In this document: piece after piece, positions 1 through 5,483 of the stretch
Numbering within the stretch: position 1 is the first letter of the stretch
Layout: each line of letters starts with the position of its first letter
Origin: an uncultured Bacteroidota bacterium
GTDB taxonomy: Bacteria > Bacteroidota > Bacteroidia > Flavobacteriales > Flavobacteriaceae
Length of the DNA stretch: 6,388 nucleotides
Reading direction: 5' to 3'
Assembly (NCBI GenBank): GCA_903888655.1
Contig: CAISUR010000113.1
Span: 1-6,388 of the forward strand
Made by a program: the position numbers and the translations under genes
The notes under the pieces: generated by a model
Database searches by the model: none
What the model was told of the DNA's origin: nothing
The model's input: only the letters and a program-made list of their open reading frames with translations

Positions 1-118
1 CTGACCATTGCTTTCCCGTTTCCAAATCAATGACATAACTACCAGTTACATCAATCACAACTTTTTTTCCTTTTAGTAAAACATCTGGAATGCCGAAAAC
101 ATTTACTACATATTTCAT
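1..118 (-). CDS. Unidentified protein, N-terminal fragment (cut by window edge)
   Basis: An open frame starts at the ATG whose complement is at 116-118 and runs off the left edge after 39 codons. A TAA stop lies in frame one codon upstream of that ATG, so no earlier start is possible. The product begins MKYVVNVFGIPDVLL and continues with beta-rich sequence (KKVVIDVTGSYVIDLETGK). There is no signal peptide or membrane segment. I do not recognise the family. A leader motif 51 nt upstream of the ATG (169-203) resembles the motif upstream of the five-gene operon, which modestly supports a real gene here. Only 118 bases are visible, so a chance open frame is not excluded. Confidence 0.4.
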   Translation of the reverse strand, partial: MKYVVNVFGIPDVLLKGKKVVIDVTGSYVIDLETGKQWS

Positions 119-168
119 AAATTACAATTTTTTCGCCTACTTCAATTCAGGCATTGGCAATCCTGTTC

Positions 169-203
169 CCTACTTATTTCTATGGGCTTTTCGGGTAACT
201 CCC
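169..203 (-). promoter_or_regulatory. Leader-like motif, copy 1 (upstream of edge gene)
   Basis: On the minus strand this reads as a GGG/GTTACCC block, then CCGAAAAGCC, then a spacer and AGTAGG. The plus-strand core GGCTTTTCGG (185-194) and the block CCTACTTAT (169-177) recur in the same order and orientation at 4345-4374, upstream of the 166-aa lipoprotein gene. It lies 51 nt before the ATG at 118. It could be a short structured RNA leader, a protein-binding site or a dispersed repeat. I do not recognise it as a known riboswitch. Confidence 0.35.
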
Positions 204-260
204 TTATTGTTAAAATAGTTGTTGAACTCTTTATGGTAGCCAGGGCTTCCTAATTATTTA

Positions 261-356
261 CAAATTAAAACACAATGCCCCATACGGGCGGGATGCAAAT
301 GGCACAATAAATACAGGCGATAAATTGGCAACAAATGGTACAAATAGTACAAATGA
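261..356 (+). repeat. 96-bp direct repeat, copy 1
   Basis: This stretch matches 4765-4860 base for base at 91 of 96 positions with no gaps. The differences are at 266, 290, 291, 307 and 354. The left part contains a short inverted repeat (GCCC, 5-nt loop, GGGC) at 277-289. The right part becomes a 9-bp tandem: ACAAATGGT (331-339), ACAAATAGT (340-348) and ACAAATGAT (349-357). The two copies have the same orientation and enclose the entire five-gene operon. No transposase or integrase gene is present, so a mobile nature is only inferred. Confidence 0.85.
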
Positions 357-416
357 TATGGGTTAGTTGTTTTTTTATTGTGAACATTACTCATTTATTA
401 CCCTGATTATGTATAC

Positions 417-452
417 AAAAAAGTTCAGCCAACTACCCCACGTAGTCAACTG
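417..452 (-). terminator. Rho-independent terminator of the five-gene operon
   Basis: On the minus strand the segment 452-442 (CAGTTGACTAC) and the segment 436-426 (GTAGTTGGCTG) form an uninterrupted 11-bp stem with three G-U wobble pairs around the 5-nt loop GTGGG. The stem is followed by AAC and six T residues (422-417). It lies 46 nt beyond the TAG stop of the last operon gene at 499. Because of the wobble pairs it should work on minus-strand transcripts much better than on plus-strand ones. Confidence 0.75.
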
Positions 453-498
453 CATCCCATGCGGTGTTTGATTCAAAATTTATAGGATTGTTTTTAAT

Positions 499-807
499 CT
501 ATTTATTACATGCTGATGTATATTCTGATACTAACGTTGCAAGTTTTTGTCTATCCGATTCAGATGTATATTTTTTGGATAACTCATCTTTTAAATCAGT
601 TATTTGGGTGTGTAATTCCTTTGCTTGTTCAATTAGAGAAACATCCAACGCGGGTAAACTCTTATTTTTTTCTATTAAACTCAAAGCCTGACATTGAACC
701 TCTGCAAGTCTTTTTGCATCCTTATCAATGTTATTGCAGCTAATTAAAAAGAAAGAACTTATTGGTAAAATTAAAATTGATGAAATTATTTTCTTTAACA
801 TGTTCAT
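499..807 (-). CDS. Small helical lipoprotein (102 aa), last gene of the operon
   Basis: The protein has a type II signal peptide: a basic start (MNMLKK), a hydrophobic core at residues 7-22, and the lipobox LISC with the lipidated Cys24. The mature part of about 79 residues looks almost entirely alpha-helical, with charged and leucine-spaced segments at 54-79 and 85-99. Two further cysteines, Cys39 and Cys100, could form a disulfide that ties the two helical ends together. The start at 807 gives a short basic N-region; the Met at codon 3 (801) is an alternative start. The gene begins 23 nt after the 245-aa membrane protein gene and is followed by the terminator at 417-452. I do not recognise a named family. 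As a Bacteroidota lipoprotein it probably sits in the outer membrane or at the periplasmic face (inference). Confidence 0.8.
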   Translation of the reverse strand: MNMLKKIISSILILPISSFFLISCNNIDKDAKRLAEVQCQALSLIEKNKSLPALDVSLIEQAKELHTQITDLKDELSKKYTSESDRQKLATLVSEYTSACNK

Positions 808-830
808 TATTTTGTTTATTTGTTTATTGT

Positions 831-1568
831 CTAACCTATTTTAATAACATCAATTTTCAAAACCCATCCAATTAATTTTTCACCATTCGGATTGTTATAA
901 GAACCATAGTAAAAACTTTCAAACTCTTTTTCAATATGAATTAATTCACTTTGTGGGATAAAATCCCTAGTTGAATTATTAATGCTAGGGGTGTCAAATA
1001 GAAATGCCTTAGCAGAAGTTATCTTTCCAGCAAAAGGCTGAAACCCCGGTGATGGCTTAAGTGTTGTACTCTGGGTTACCTGTGTAGCTATCGATTGAGA
1101 TGCCTGTTCAAGGCTTTTCCCTAAATCTTTTAAATCAAATTCGCCACCATTTTTCAAGTATTTAATAGTTGTTACTGTGAATACAATTGCTGCTGCTATG
1201 AATATATATAATCCAAATCCGGTACTAACACTTACACTACTAGAACCTGATCCTGAATCAAAATTAAATCCACCTCCAGAATAGTCACTTCCAACCCATC
1301 CTAAAGCATGACAAATACCAATGAGAACATTTACAATTCCTGCAACTGGACTCCATTTTATTTCTTTAAACGCAAAGAATGCCGCAGCCAAGGAAATTAG
1401 TAATCCAATAATACCATCAAAAGAGTGTGTGCCAGCTAACCCTGCACTTGCATTACCACCAAAGCCACCAAAACTTGCAGAGATGCTAGTACTTAACCAC
1501 GGCATGAATACTGAAATAGCCATTAAGGCAGCTGAACCTAGTGCAAATAAATTTAATTGTTTTTTCAT
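831..1568 (-). CDS. Four-TM membrane protein with C-terminal SH3-like domain (245 aa)
   Basis: Hydrophobic segments at about residues 5-26, 51-67, 74-92 and 118-137 predict four membrane spans. The 27-50 and 93-117 loops are rich in Gly, Ser and Phe. Positive charges after TM2 (KEIK, 68-71) and after TM4 (KYLK) suggest both termini are cytoplasmic. Residues 145-170 form a polar linker. Residues about 185-244 look like a bacterial SH3-type fold: an AKAFLFDTPS-like first strand, a variable loop, ESFYYGSY, and a closing GWV-KIDVIKI strand. The same fold seems to end the 361-aa neighbour, whose stop lies 21 nt upstream. This is a hypothetical protein without a named family. If the topology is right, the SH3-like domain faces the cytoplasm, whereas such domains usually act outside it. 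Confidence 0.8.
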   Translation of the reverse strand: MKKQLNLFALGSAALMAISVFMPWLSTSISASFGGFGGNASAGLAGTHSFDGIIGLLISLAAAFFAFKEIKWSPVAGIVNVLIGICHALGWVGSDYSGGGFNFDSGSGSSSVSVSTGFGLYIFIAAAIVFTVTTIKYLKNGGEFDLKDLGKSLEQASQSIATQVTQSTTLKPSPGFQPFAGKITSAKAFLFDTPSINNSTRDFIPQSELIHIEKEFESFYYGSYNNPNGEKLIGWVLKIDVIKIG

Positions 1569-1589
1569 TTTTTTTTTATTTTTAATTGA

Positions 1590-2675
1590 TTAATAATGTC
1601 TTGTAATCCTATTAGGTAATATCCATCCTTTTTTTTCTATGCCATCTTTTATAACTTTCGCATAGTAAAATTTCTTCTCAAAGTTTGCTTCTTTAAGAAT
1701 AGTGATTGTATCTCCACGTACTCCAGTCATTGTAGAATCACTAAACTTTTCTAAAGTGGTTAATGGTGTTTCAATATCCTGAAGTATAGTCTCAGCGTTA
1801 CCGTAAGTGTCTTCAGAATAGCCTTGTACAATGCTTGTAAATGGAAACCTAATAAATTTATTAGAGTTTTGTGGGTTTAAGGTCAATTTAGTAAACTTAT
1901 TAAAATTAAATTCTATTTTCTTACGATTTAAAATGTTCACATTCGAAATTGTAAAATCTTCAAGCCCATTGAATGACTCTAATCTCCCCTCAATTGTTAC
2001 TTCTTCACTTACTACATCGTACGTTTTCATCGTTGTAGTAATATTATGAGACCAATTACTTGACTCTTCTGTTCTTGTTGAATTATAGGTAATATCACTA
2101 TCATCAATGCGTTTGTAATTTATCCCAGTCAATAACTTATTAAATAAGCTTGTGTCTTCAAGTTCAATATGGTGCATTCTGTCATCAAAATTATCAAACC
2201 CAGGAGTAGTATCCCGCTTTTCATGATACCCAATCAAATCATCTAAACTTACTTTAGAACCGTCAATTAGTTTCCCTGACTTTGTGTCGACGTATATAAA
2301 ATTGGAATTTTGATGCCCAAAATTATTTACAGCTAACTCTATATCCTCAGGAACAATAAGCCCACTTGTATTTATTGGATAAGCTTTTTTATCCGTTGTG
2401 ACACTATTTCCAAGGTTGTTTTTTCCATAACAGACAAATTTCTTATCACAATTAAAATAACCCTTTAAAATCAATTTATGATGTAGATACTTGTTATTGA
2501 ATGCGAAGTGATTTTGACTCCATTCAATTTGTAAATCCTCAAAATTATTAATAGTAAAAACTCTATTTTTCTCGTAAAACTTATATCCACCAAATCCTAT
2601 TGCAAGTAAGAAAATAACAATTAAACTAATAAATACTGGATTCTTAAATAAAGGGACACTAGTGCTACTATTCAT
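1590..2675 (-). CDS. Membrane-anchored protein with C-terminal SH3-like domain (361 aa)
   Basis: A short polar N-terminus is followed by one transmembrane segment (residues about 14-31). There is no lipobox or clear signal-peptidase site, so it is probably an uncleaved inner-membrane anchor. Residues 40-300 form a large soluble region I do not recognise. It is rich in Asn, Asp and Thr and has a close cysteine pair (Cys76, Cys82) that may be a disulfide or a metal site. Residues about 302-357 resemble an SH3-like barrel: LTTLEKFSDS, a VRGDTITIL strand, KFYYAKV and the closing KKGWILPNRI. The start at 2675 is 50 nt after the barrel-lipoprotein gene, and the next gene follows after 21 nt. A periplasmic role is inferred from the anchor. 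Orientation is not certain because positive charges lie on both sides of the span. Confidence 0.8.
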   Translation of the reverse strand: MNSSTSVPLFKNPVFISLIVIFLLAIGFGGYKFYEKNRVFTINNFEDLQIEWSQNHFAFNNKYLHHKLILKGYFNCDKKFVCYGKNNLGNSVTTDKKAYPINTSGLIVPEDIELAVNNFGHQNSNFIYVDTKSGKLIDGSKVSLDDLIGYHEKRDTTPGFDNFDDRMHHIELEDTSLFNKLLTGINYKRIDDSDITYNSTRTEESSNWSHNITTTMKTYDVVSEEVTIEGRLESFNGLEDFTISNVNILNRKKIEFNFNKFTKLTLNPQNSNKFIRFPFTSIVQGYSEDTYGNAETILQDIETPLTTLEKFSDSTMTGVRGDTITILKEANFEKKFYYAKVIKDGIEKKGWILPNRITRHY

Positions 2676-2725
2676 TTTAATTAATTTTTTAAACAGAAGA
2701 ATAAGGAGAAAATCACATTTTAGGT

Positions 2726-3781
2726 TTAAAAATAAAACCCTGCCTTTAAAGTAAGATAATTAGCAACTATCCCAAATGCATCTTCATTTAGGTGATTGTA
2801 GGTTAGGGTAATTTCTTTACTCCTAGAGAATATATATCCTGCGCCCAGAGATAAGCCACTCGAACTTCCACTAGGACTCGATACGCAGTAACTCTTGTCA
2901 TACCTTGGCTCAACAAATACTTTAGGTGTTACTTTATATCTAATGCCTAAACGATAGGAAATTATTGAAGCATCTGGAAATGTGTAGAACCCATTATCTT
3001 TTCCTGAAAGTCCAAAATGATCTGCACCAACATTAATTCCAATTTTATGGTTAATAGGAATAACAAAATTAATTCCTTCCCCAAAACCTGATTTAAAATT
3101 GTTTGCCAAATCTCCAGTTGGTATTGTGTAGAATGCATTAATACCAAATTTGAACCCATCACTTCTTGGTGTTTTGCTTCTTGTTTGCGAACCAGACTCA
3201 GTTTTCTTACTGCGCTTTGGTTCATTAGCTGATGGAGATGCCTCGGTTGATTCACTCACTTTTTTAGAAGATTTCTCTCCCTTGCTTTCAGAAGAATTAT
3301 TGCTTTTAGCAACAATGGTGTTGCTCGGTGCAACTACAGAAATTGTTCCTACATTAGAGAAATTATGAAACAACAATTTGTTGCTATTGCTATCCAATGG
3401 ATCATAGTGCTTAATATTTTTAAAAAAAGCAGGGTATGCAATCATGGTAACTGTTACCGTTTTCTTTTCCTCGGTAATTACAGTACTTGTTTCAAAGAAA
3501 GGTTGAACAGCAACATCGCAGTTGTTTTCTAAACTAAAATCACCCGAAACAAGTTGTTTAGCTTGCTCAACACTCACATTCTCGTATGTTTTTGTAAGTG
3601 TCTTTTTAATATCGCTAACTGTTAAGTCTGCAACCAATGGACGCTGAATGATGCCCTTCTTTGATACATTAATGTAATCAAAATCTATTGTACGTTTTTG
3701 TATACTAGACGCCGTTTTGCAAGATGCAAATAATAGGCAGCCTAATCCTATTTGTGAAAATGTATATATTAATCTTTTCAT
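2726..3781 (-). CDS. Lipoprotein domain fused to an outer-membrane beta-barrel (351 aa)
   Basis: The protein has three parts. Residues 1-20 are a lipoprotein signal ending FASC with Cys21 as the lipidated residue. Residues 21 to about 135 match the 166-aa neighbour in a gapless alignment (about 45 identities in 105), including DFDY (33-36), the GI-Q-PL pattern near 43-49, VQPF (92-95) and YPAFFKNI (116-123). Residues about 152-207 are a low-complexity Ser/Lys/Glu/Thr linker. Residues 208-351 look like a small outer-membrane beta-barrel of the OmpA/OmpX-like type: alternating strands such as FKFGINAFYTIP, KIGINVGADHFGL and SYRLGIRYKV, and a terminal aromatic strand ending AGFYF. The gene starts 39 nt after its paralogue. 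A lipid anchor plus a barrel in one chain is unusual. A barrel with a periplasmic N-terminal domain is the likeliest reading. Confidence 0.82.
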   Translation of the reverse strand: MKRLIYTFSQIGLGCLLFASCKTASSIQKRTIDFDYINVSKKGIIQRPLVADLTVSDIKKTLTKTYENVSVEQAKQLVSGDFSLENNCDVAVQPFFETSTVITEEKKTVTVTMIAYPAFFKNIKHYDPLDSNSNKLLFHNFSNVGTISVVAPSNTIVAKSNNSSESKGEKSSKKVSESTEASPSANEPKRSKKTESGSQTRSKTPRSDGFKFGINAFYTIPTGDLANNFKSGFGEGINFVIPINHKIGINVGADHFGLSGKDNGFYTFPDASIISYRLGIRYKVTPKVFVEPRYDKSYCVSSPSGSSSGLSLGAGYIFSRSKEITLTYNHLNEDAFGIVANYLTLKAGFYF

Positions 3782-3820
3782 TGTATAATTGTTAATTGAT
3801 TATTTTAAATTAGATGATTA

Positions 3821-4321
3821 TTAATGTTTAAGAAATCCTTTTAATAAACCACCTACACCTTTTGTTTCAGTAGTAACAGTGCTAGTTCCTCCATTTGATA
3901 AATCAATAGTACCTTTTGGGAACAAGTTAATGTCTTGCAATTGAAAGTTTCTGATGTTTTTAAACGTAGCAGGATAGCCACTCAAAGTAATATATACTGT
4001 AGTAACCTCATTTACAGTTTCGGACGTACAACTAGAAAAAGGCTGTACGATTAAATCGCATTTTTGCTGTTTAATAAAATCGCCCATTGCATTTTCCCTC
4101 GCTTCTTTAAAGCTTAAGTTGGTGTACGTTTGTTTGGTAGTAATCCTTTGACTTCCTACTTGTAAATCAGAAATGAGTGGTTTCTGATAAATTCCTTGTT
4201 TTGATACGAATGTGTAATCAAAATCTGATTGAGCTGAACTGCTCTTCTGAGCTGTTTTGCAAGACGTTCCTGCAATTAATAAGCTTGCAACCATTGTTAG
4301 AGATAAAACTTGTTTTACCAT
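3821..4321 (-). CDS. Lipoprotein with GYPA-type domain (166 aa), first gene of the operon
   Basis: The signal peptide (MVKQ, hydrophobic core 5-18) ends in the lipobox AGTSC with lipidated Cys21. Residues 33 to about 125 form a domain with DFDY, KQGIYQKPLISDLQV, a central helix containing EARENAMGDF, CDLIVQPF and SGYPATFKNIR. From memory, Bacteroidota lipoproteins with a 'KP-ADL ... ADVLVEP ... GYPA-YKNFR' pattern form a recurrent family of unknown function, and this looks like a member. The downstream barrel lipoprotein carries a paralogous domain, with Cys88 conserved. The C-terminus ends in a Gly/Leu/Lys-rich amphipathic tail (GVGGLLKGFLKH). The gene leads the operon. A leader motif ends 24 nt before its ATG and a promoter-like region lies about 150 nt upstream. 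Confidence 0.85.
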   Translation of the reverse strand: MVKQVLSLTMVASLLIAGTSCKTAQKSSSAQSDFDYTFVSKQGIYQKPLISDLQVGSQRITTKQTYTNLSFKEARENAMGDFIKQQKCDLIVQPFSSCTSETVNEVTTVYITLSGYPATFKNIRNFQLQDINLFPKGTIDLSNGGTSTVTTETKGVGGLLKGFLKH

Positions 4322-4344
4322 TTGTTTATCATTTAATTTAATTA

Positions 4345-4374
4345 CCTACTCATAAGGCTTTTCGGTTACGCCCC
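4345..4374 (-). promoter_or_regulatory. Leader-like motif, copy 2 (5' UTR of the operon)
   Basis: Plus-strand CCTACTCAT (4345-4353) followed by GGCTTTTCGG (4356-4365) and TTACGCCCC repeats the arrangement at 169-203. In the minus-strand transcript this reads GGGGCGTAACCGAAAAGCC then ATGAGTAGG, and it ends 24 nt before the ATG of the 166-aa lipoprotein. A short GGC/GCC stem with an A-rich loop is possible. Function is unknown. Confidence 0.35.
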
Positions 4375-4453
4375 GTTTGATTAGTTTCTGGACTCTAATA
4401 AATTCTTCTATTATCTAATAATCATTATTGTTTCATTTTATCCGTGTTAGTTT

Positions 4454-4542
4454 CAGTACTCATTCTTTCACAAACATATAGTTAATGTATTGAGTAATTC
4501 TTCGCCATCTTTCGCCAACTTTTAATTAGTAAATGAGTACTG
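4454..4542 (-). promoter_or_regulatory. Candidate operon promoter and operator region
   Basis: Three elements coincide. CAGTACTCATT (4454-4464) and AATGAGTACTG (4532-4542) are a perfect 11-bp inverted repeat 67 bp apart. Between them, the minus strand of 4471-4478 reads TATGTTTG, which fits the Bacteroidota -7 consensus TAnnTTTG. Just upstream of that on the minus strand are two tandem 10-mers, TTCGCCATCT and TTCGCCAACT (4501-4520 on the plus strand), in a position where an activator could bind. No good -33 TTG is present at the usual spacing, so promoter activity is uncertain. It would give a leader of about 140 nt for the operon. Confidence 0.3.
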
Positions 4543-4545
4543 TGA

Positions 4546-4578
4546 AAAATGATTACTAGCTCAGTAAAAAATCATTTT
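4546..4578. repeat. 9-bp inverted repeat (hairpin)
   Basis: AAAATGATT (4546-4554) and AATCATTTT (4570-4578) are perfect reverse complements around a 15-nt spacer. The stem is AT-rich and has no T-tract, so it is a poor terminator candidate. It may be a protein-binding site or chance in AT-rich sequence. Confidence 0.35.
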
Positions 4579-4611
4579 ACAACAAAACGCATTAAAACAC
4601 CCCGAAAAAAA

Positions 4612-4631
4612 AGTTCTTTTTAGTTCTTTTT
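4612..4631 (+). repeat. Perfect 10-bp tandem duplication
   Basis: The 10-mer AGTTCTTTTT occurs twice in direct succession (4612-4621 and 4622-4631), preceded by a run of A residues. It could be simple replication slippage or a pair of binding sites on the same helical face. Confidence 0.5.
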
Positions 4632-4712
4632 ATTTTAATACCCATACAGATTACTAAAACTATCTAGACCTAAATTTTTATATCATCAAACCCTGATTAT
4701 TATAATTCAGGC

Positions 4713-4730
4713 ATTTAACAGCTGTTAAAT
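4713..4730. promoter_or_regulatory. Perfect 18-bp palindrome, candidate operator
   Basis: The sequence ATTTAACAGCTGTTAAAT is its own reverse complement over all 18 positions, with no spacer. It lies in the divergent spacer, 183 nt before the ATG of the putative DNA-binding protein at 4914 and about 390 nt upstream of the operon's first ATG. The symmetry suits a dimeric DNA-binding protein. Which protein binds, if any, is unknown. Confidence 0.4.
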
Positions 4731-4764
4731 AGGCATATAACTGAAAAAAGCACCACATTAGTTG

Positions 4765-4860
4765 CAAATAAAAACACAATGCCCCATACGGGCATGATGC
4801 AAATGGCACACTAAATACAGGCGATAAATTGGCAACAAATGGTACAAATAGTACAAACGA
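4765..4860 (+). repeat. 96-bp direct repeat, copy 2
   Basis: This is the second copy of the repeat at 261-356, in the same orientation and 4504 bp away, matching at 91 of 96 positions. In this copy the hairpin is better: ATGCCC (4779-4785 region) and GGGCAT form a 6-bp stem around CATAC. The 9-bp tandem follows as ACAAATGGT, ACAAATAGT, then a degenerate ACAAACGAA (4835-4861). It ends 53 nt before the ATG of the regulator-like gene, so it may form part of that gene's upstream region. Confidence 0.85.
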
Positions 4861-4913
4861 AAGAAGTGTATTGGAAAGTAGCTTTTATTTGTGCAAAACT
4901 GCCTTGAAGCTAT

Positions 4914-5483
4914 ATGATACCGGAAATATTGAGACACAAAGTTGAGAAAAAATTTGGAAAAGCAATAAAATATCCAAGAGATTGTAAAATTTTGTCATCT
5001 GCCATTGAGAAGGATTTAAAAAACAATACGGAGGATAATAAAATAAGCCATCTTACCCTCCAAAGGGCTTTTGGTGTAGTGACTTATGATGGTGAACCTA
5101 GTGAATATACCCTAGATATACTAGCTAGATATGCCGGCATGGGCGAATGGCGTGGTGCCGTAAACAAAACAAGGGGCTTGTTAAACTCTCATTTTAACAA
5201 CACCGACATTATTATAGTTGCCAACTTGGAAAAAGAACAGGTACTTAACCTTGTTTATTATCCTGACCGCAAACTTAAGTTGTTATATAATGGGGAGGGG
5301 CTATTTAGAGTATTGGAAGTGTCGGCAGGCAAACTCATGGTAGACGACTTGTTGCATGTGCTGCGCATAGAGCTAAACTTGGAGTTTGTATGCGAATATG
5401 TAGTTAGAAACGGCAAAAACCTAGGACAATATGTGAGTAGTACCGAAGGCGATGGTGTTGTTTTATTGCAGTTAGAACCTTAA
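4914..5483 (+). CDS. Putative DNA-binding regulator with unknown C-terminal domain (189 aa)
   Basis: The ATG at 4914 is the first start after an in-frame TGA at 4905-4907. Residues 1-80 carry a pattern I recall from Bacteroidota proteins: a helix with VEKKFGKAIKYPRDC, then ISHLTLQRAFGVV (44-56), then a PSEYTLDILARYAGMGEWR segment (62-80). The alternating short helices suggest a compact helix-turn-helix-like or adaptor fold. DNA binding is inferred, not shown. Residues about 97-189 look like a beta-rich domain with YYPDRKLKLLYNG (115-127), FRVLEVSAGKL (131-141), CEYVVRNGKNLGQYV (160-174) and a final EGDGVVLLQL. There is no signal peptide or TM segment, so it is cytoplasmic. It is divergent from the lipoprotein operon and precedes a kinase gene on the same strand by 198 nt, making it a candidate regulator of either. 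Confidence 0.75.
   Translation: MIPEILRHKVEKKFGKAIKYPRDCKILSSAIEKDLKNNTEDNKISHLTLQRAFGVVTYDGEPSEYTLDILARYAGMGEWRGAVNKTRGLLNSHFNNTDIIIVANLEKEQVLNLVYYPDRKLKLLYNGEGLFRVLEVSAGKLMVDDLLHVLRIELNLEFVCEYVVRNGKNLGQYVSSTEGDGVVLLQLEP

Larger units (their letters stand above)
119..498. other. Gene-poor spacer with repeat and terminator
   Basis: I see no convincing gene in these 380 bases. From left to right the spacer holds the leader-like motif of the edge gene (169-203), one copy of the 96-bp repeat (261-356) and the terminator of the five-gene operon (417-452). Both flanking genes are on the minus strand, so the spacer follows the operon's 3' end and precedes the next minus-strand gene. Confidence 0.6.
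4322..4913. other. Divergent intergenic region, no gene seen
   Basis: These 592 bases separate the five-gene minus-strand operon from the plus-strand regulator-like gene. I find no convincing coding frame. The region is AT-rich and unusually dense in ordered structure: a leader motif (4345-4374), a promoter-like block inside an 11-bp inverted repeat (4454-4542), a 9-bp hairpin (4546-4578), a 10-bp tandem (4612-4631), an 18-bp palindrome (4713-4730) and the second 96-bp repeat (4765-4860). Confidence 0.6.

Noticed and set aside
219..225. GTTGAAC resembling an integron attC core half
   Set aside because: There is no matching partner core at the needed spacing, no cassette-like single-gene arrangement and no integrase.
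331..357. Short tandem repeats as a possible CRISPR array
   Set aside because: The units are 9 bp and directly adjacent without spacers, and no cas gene is present.
226..366. Open frame through repeat copy 1 reading Thr-Asn-rich peptide
   Set aside because: It has no ATG start, copy 2 has a stop just upstream of the matching region, and the differences between copies show no codon-position bias, so coding is unsupported.
464..743. Plus-strand open frames opposite the 102-aa lipoprotein
   Set aside because: They lie antisense to a gene with a clear lipoprotein signal, operon spacing and terminator, and their products are hydrophobic shadows without a recognisable pattern.
2962..3255. A second minus-strand open frame inside the barrel-lipoprotein gene
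   Set aside because: It is an alternative reading frame of the linker and barrel coding region; the main frame has coherent domains and a signal peptide.
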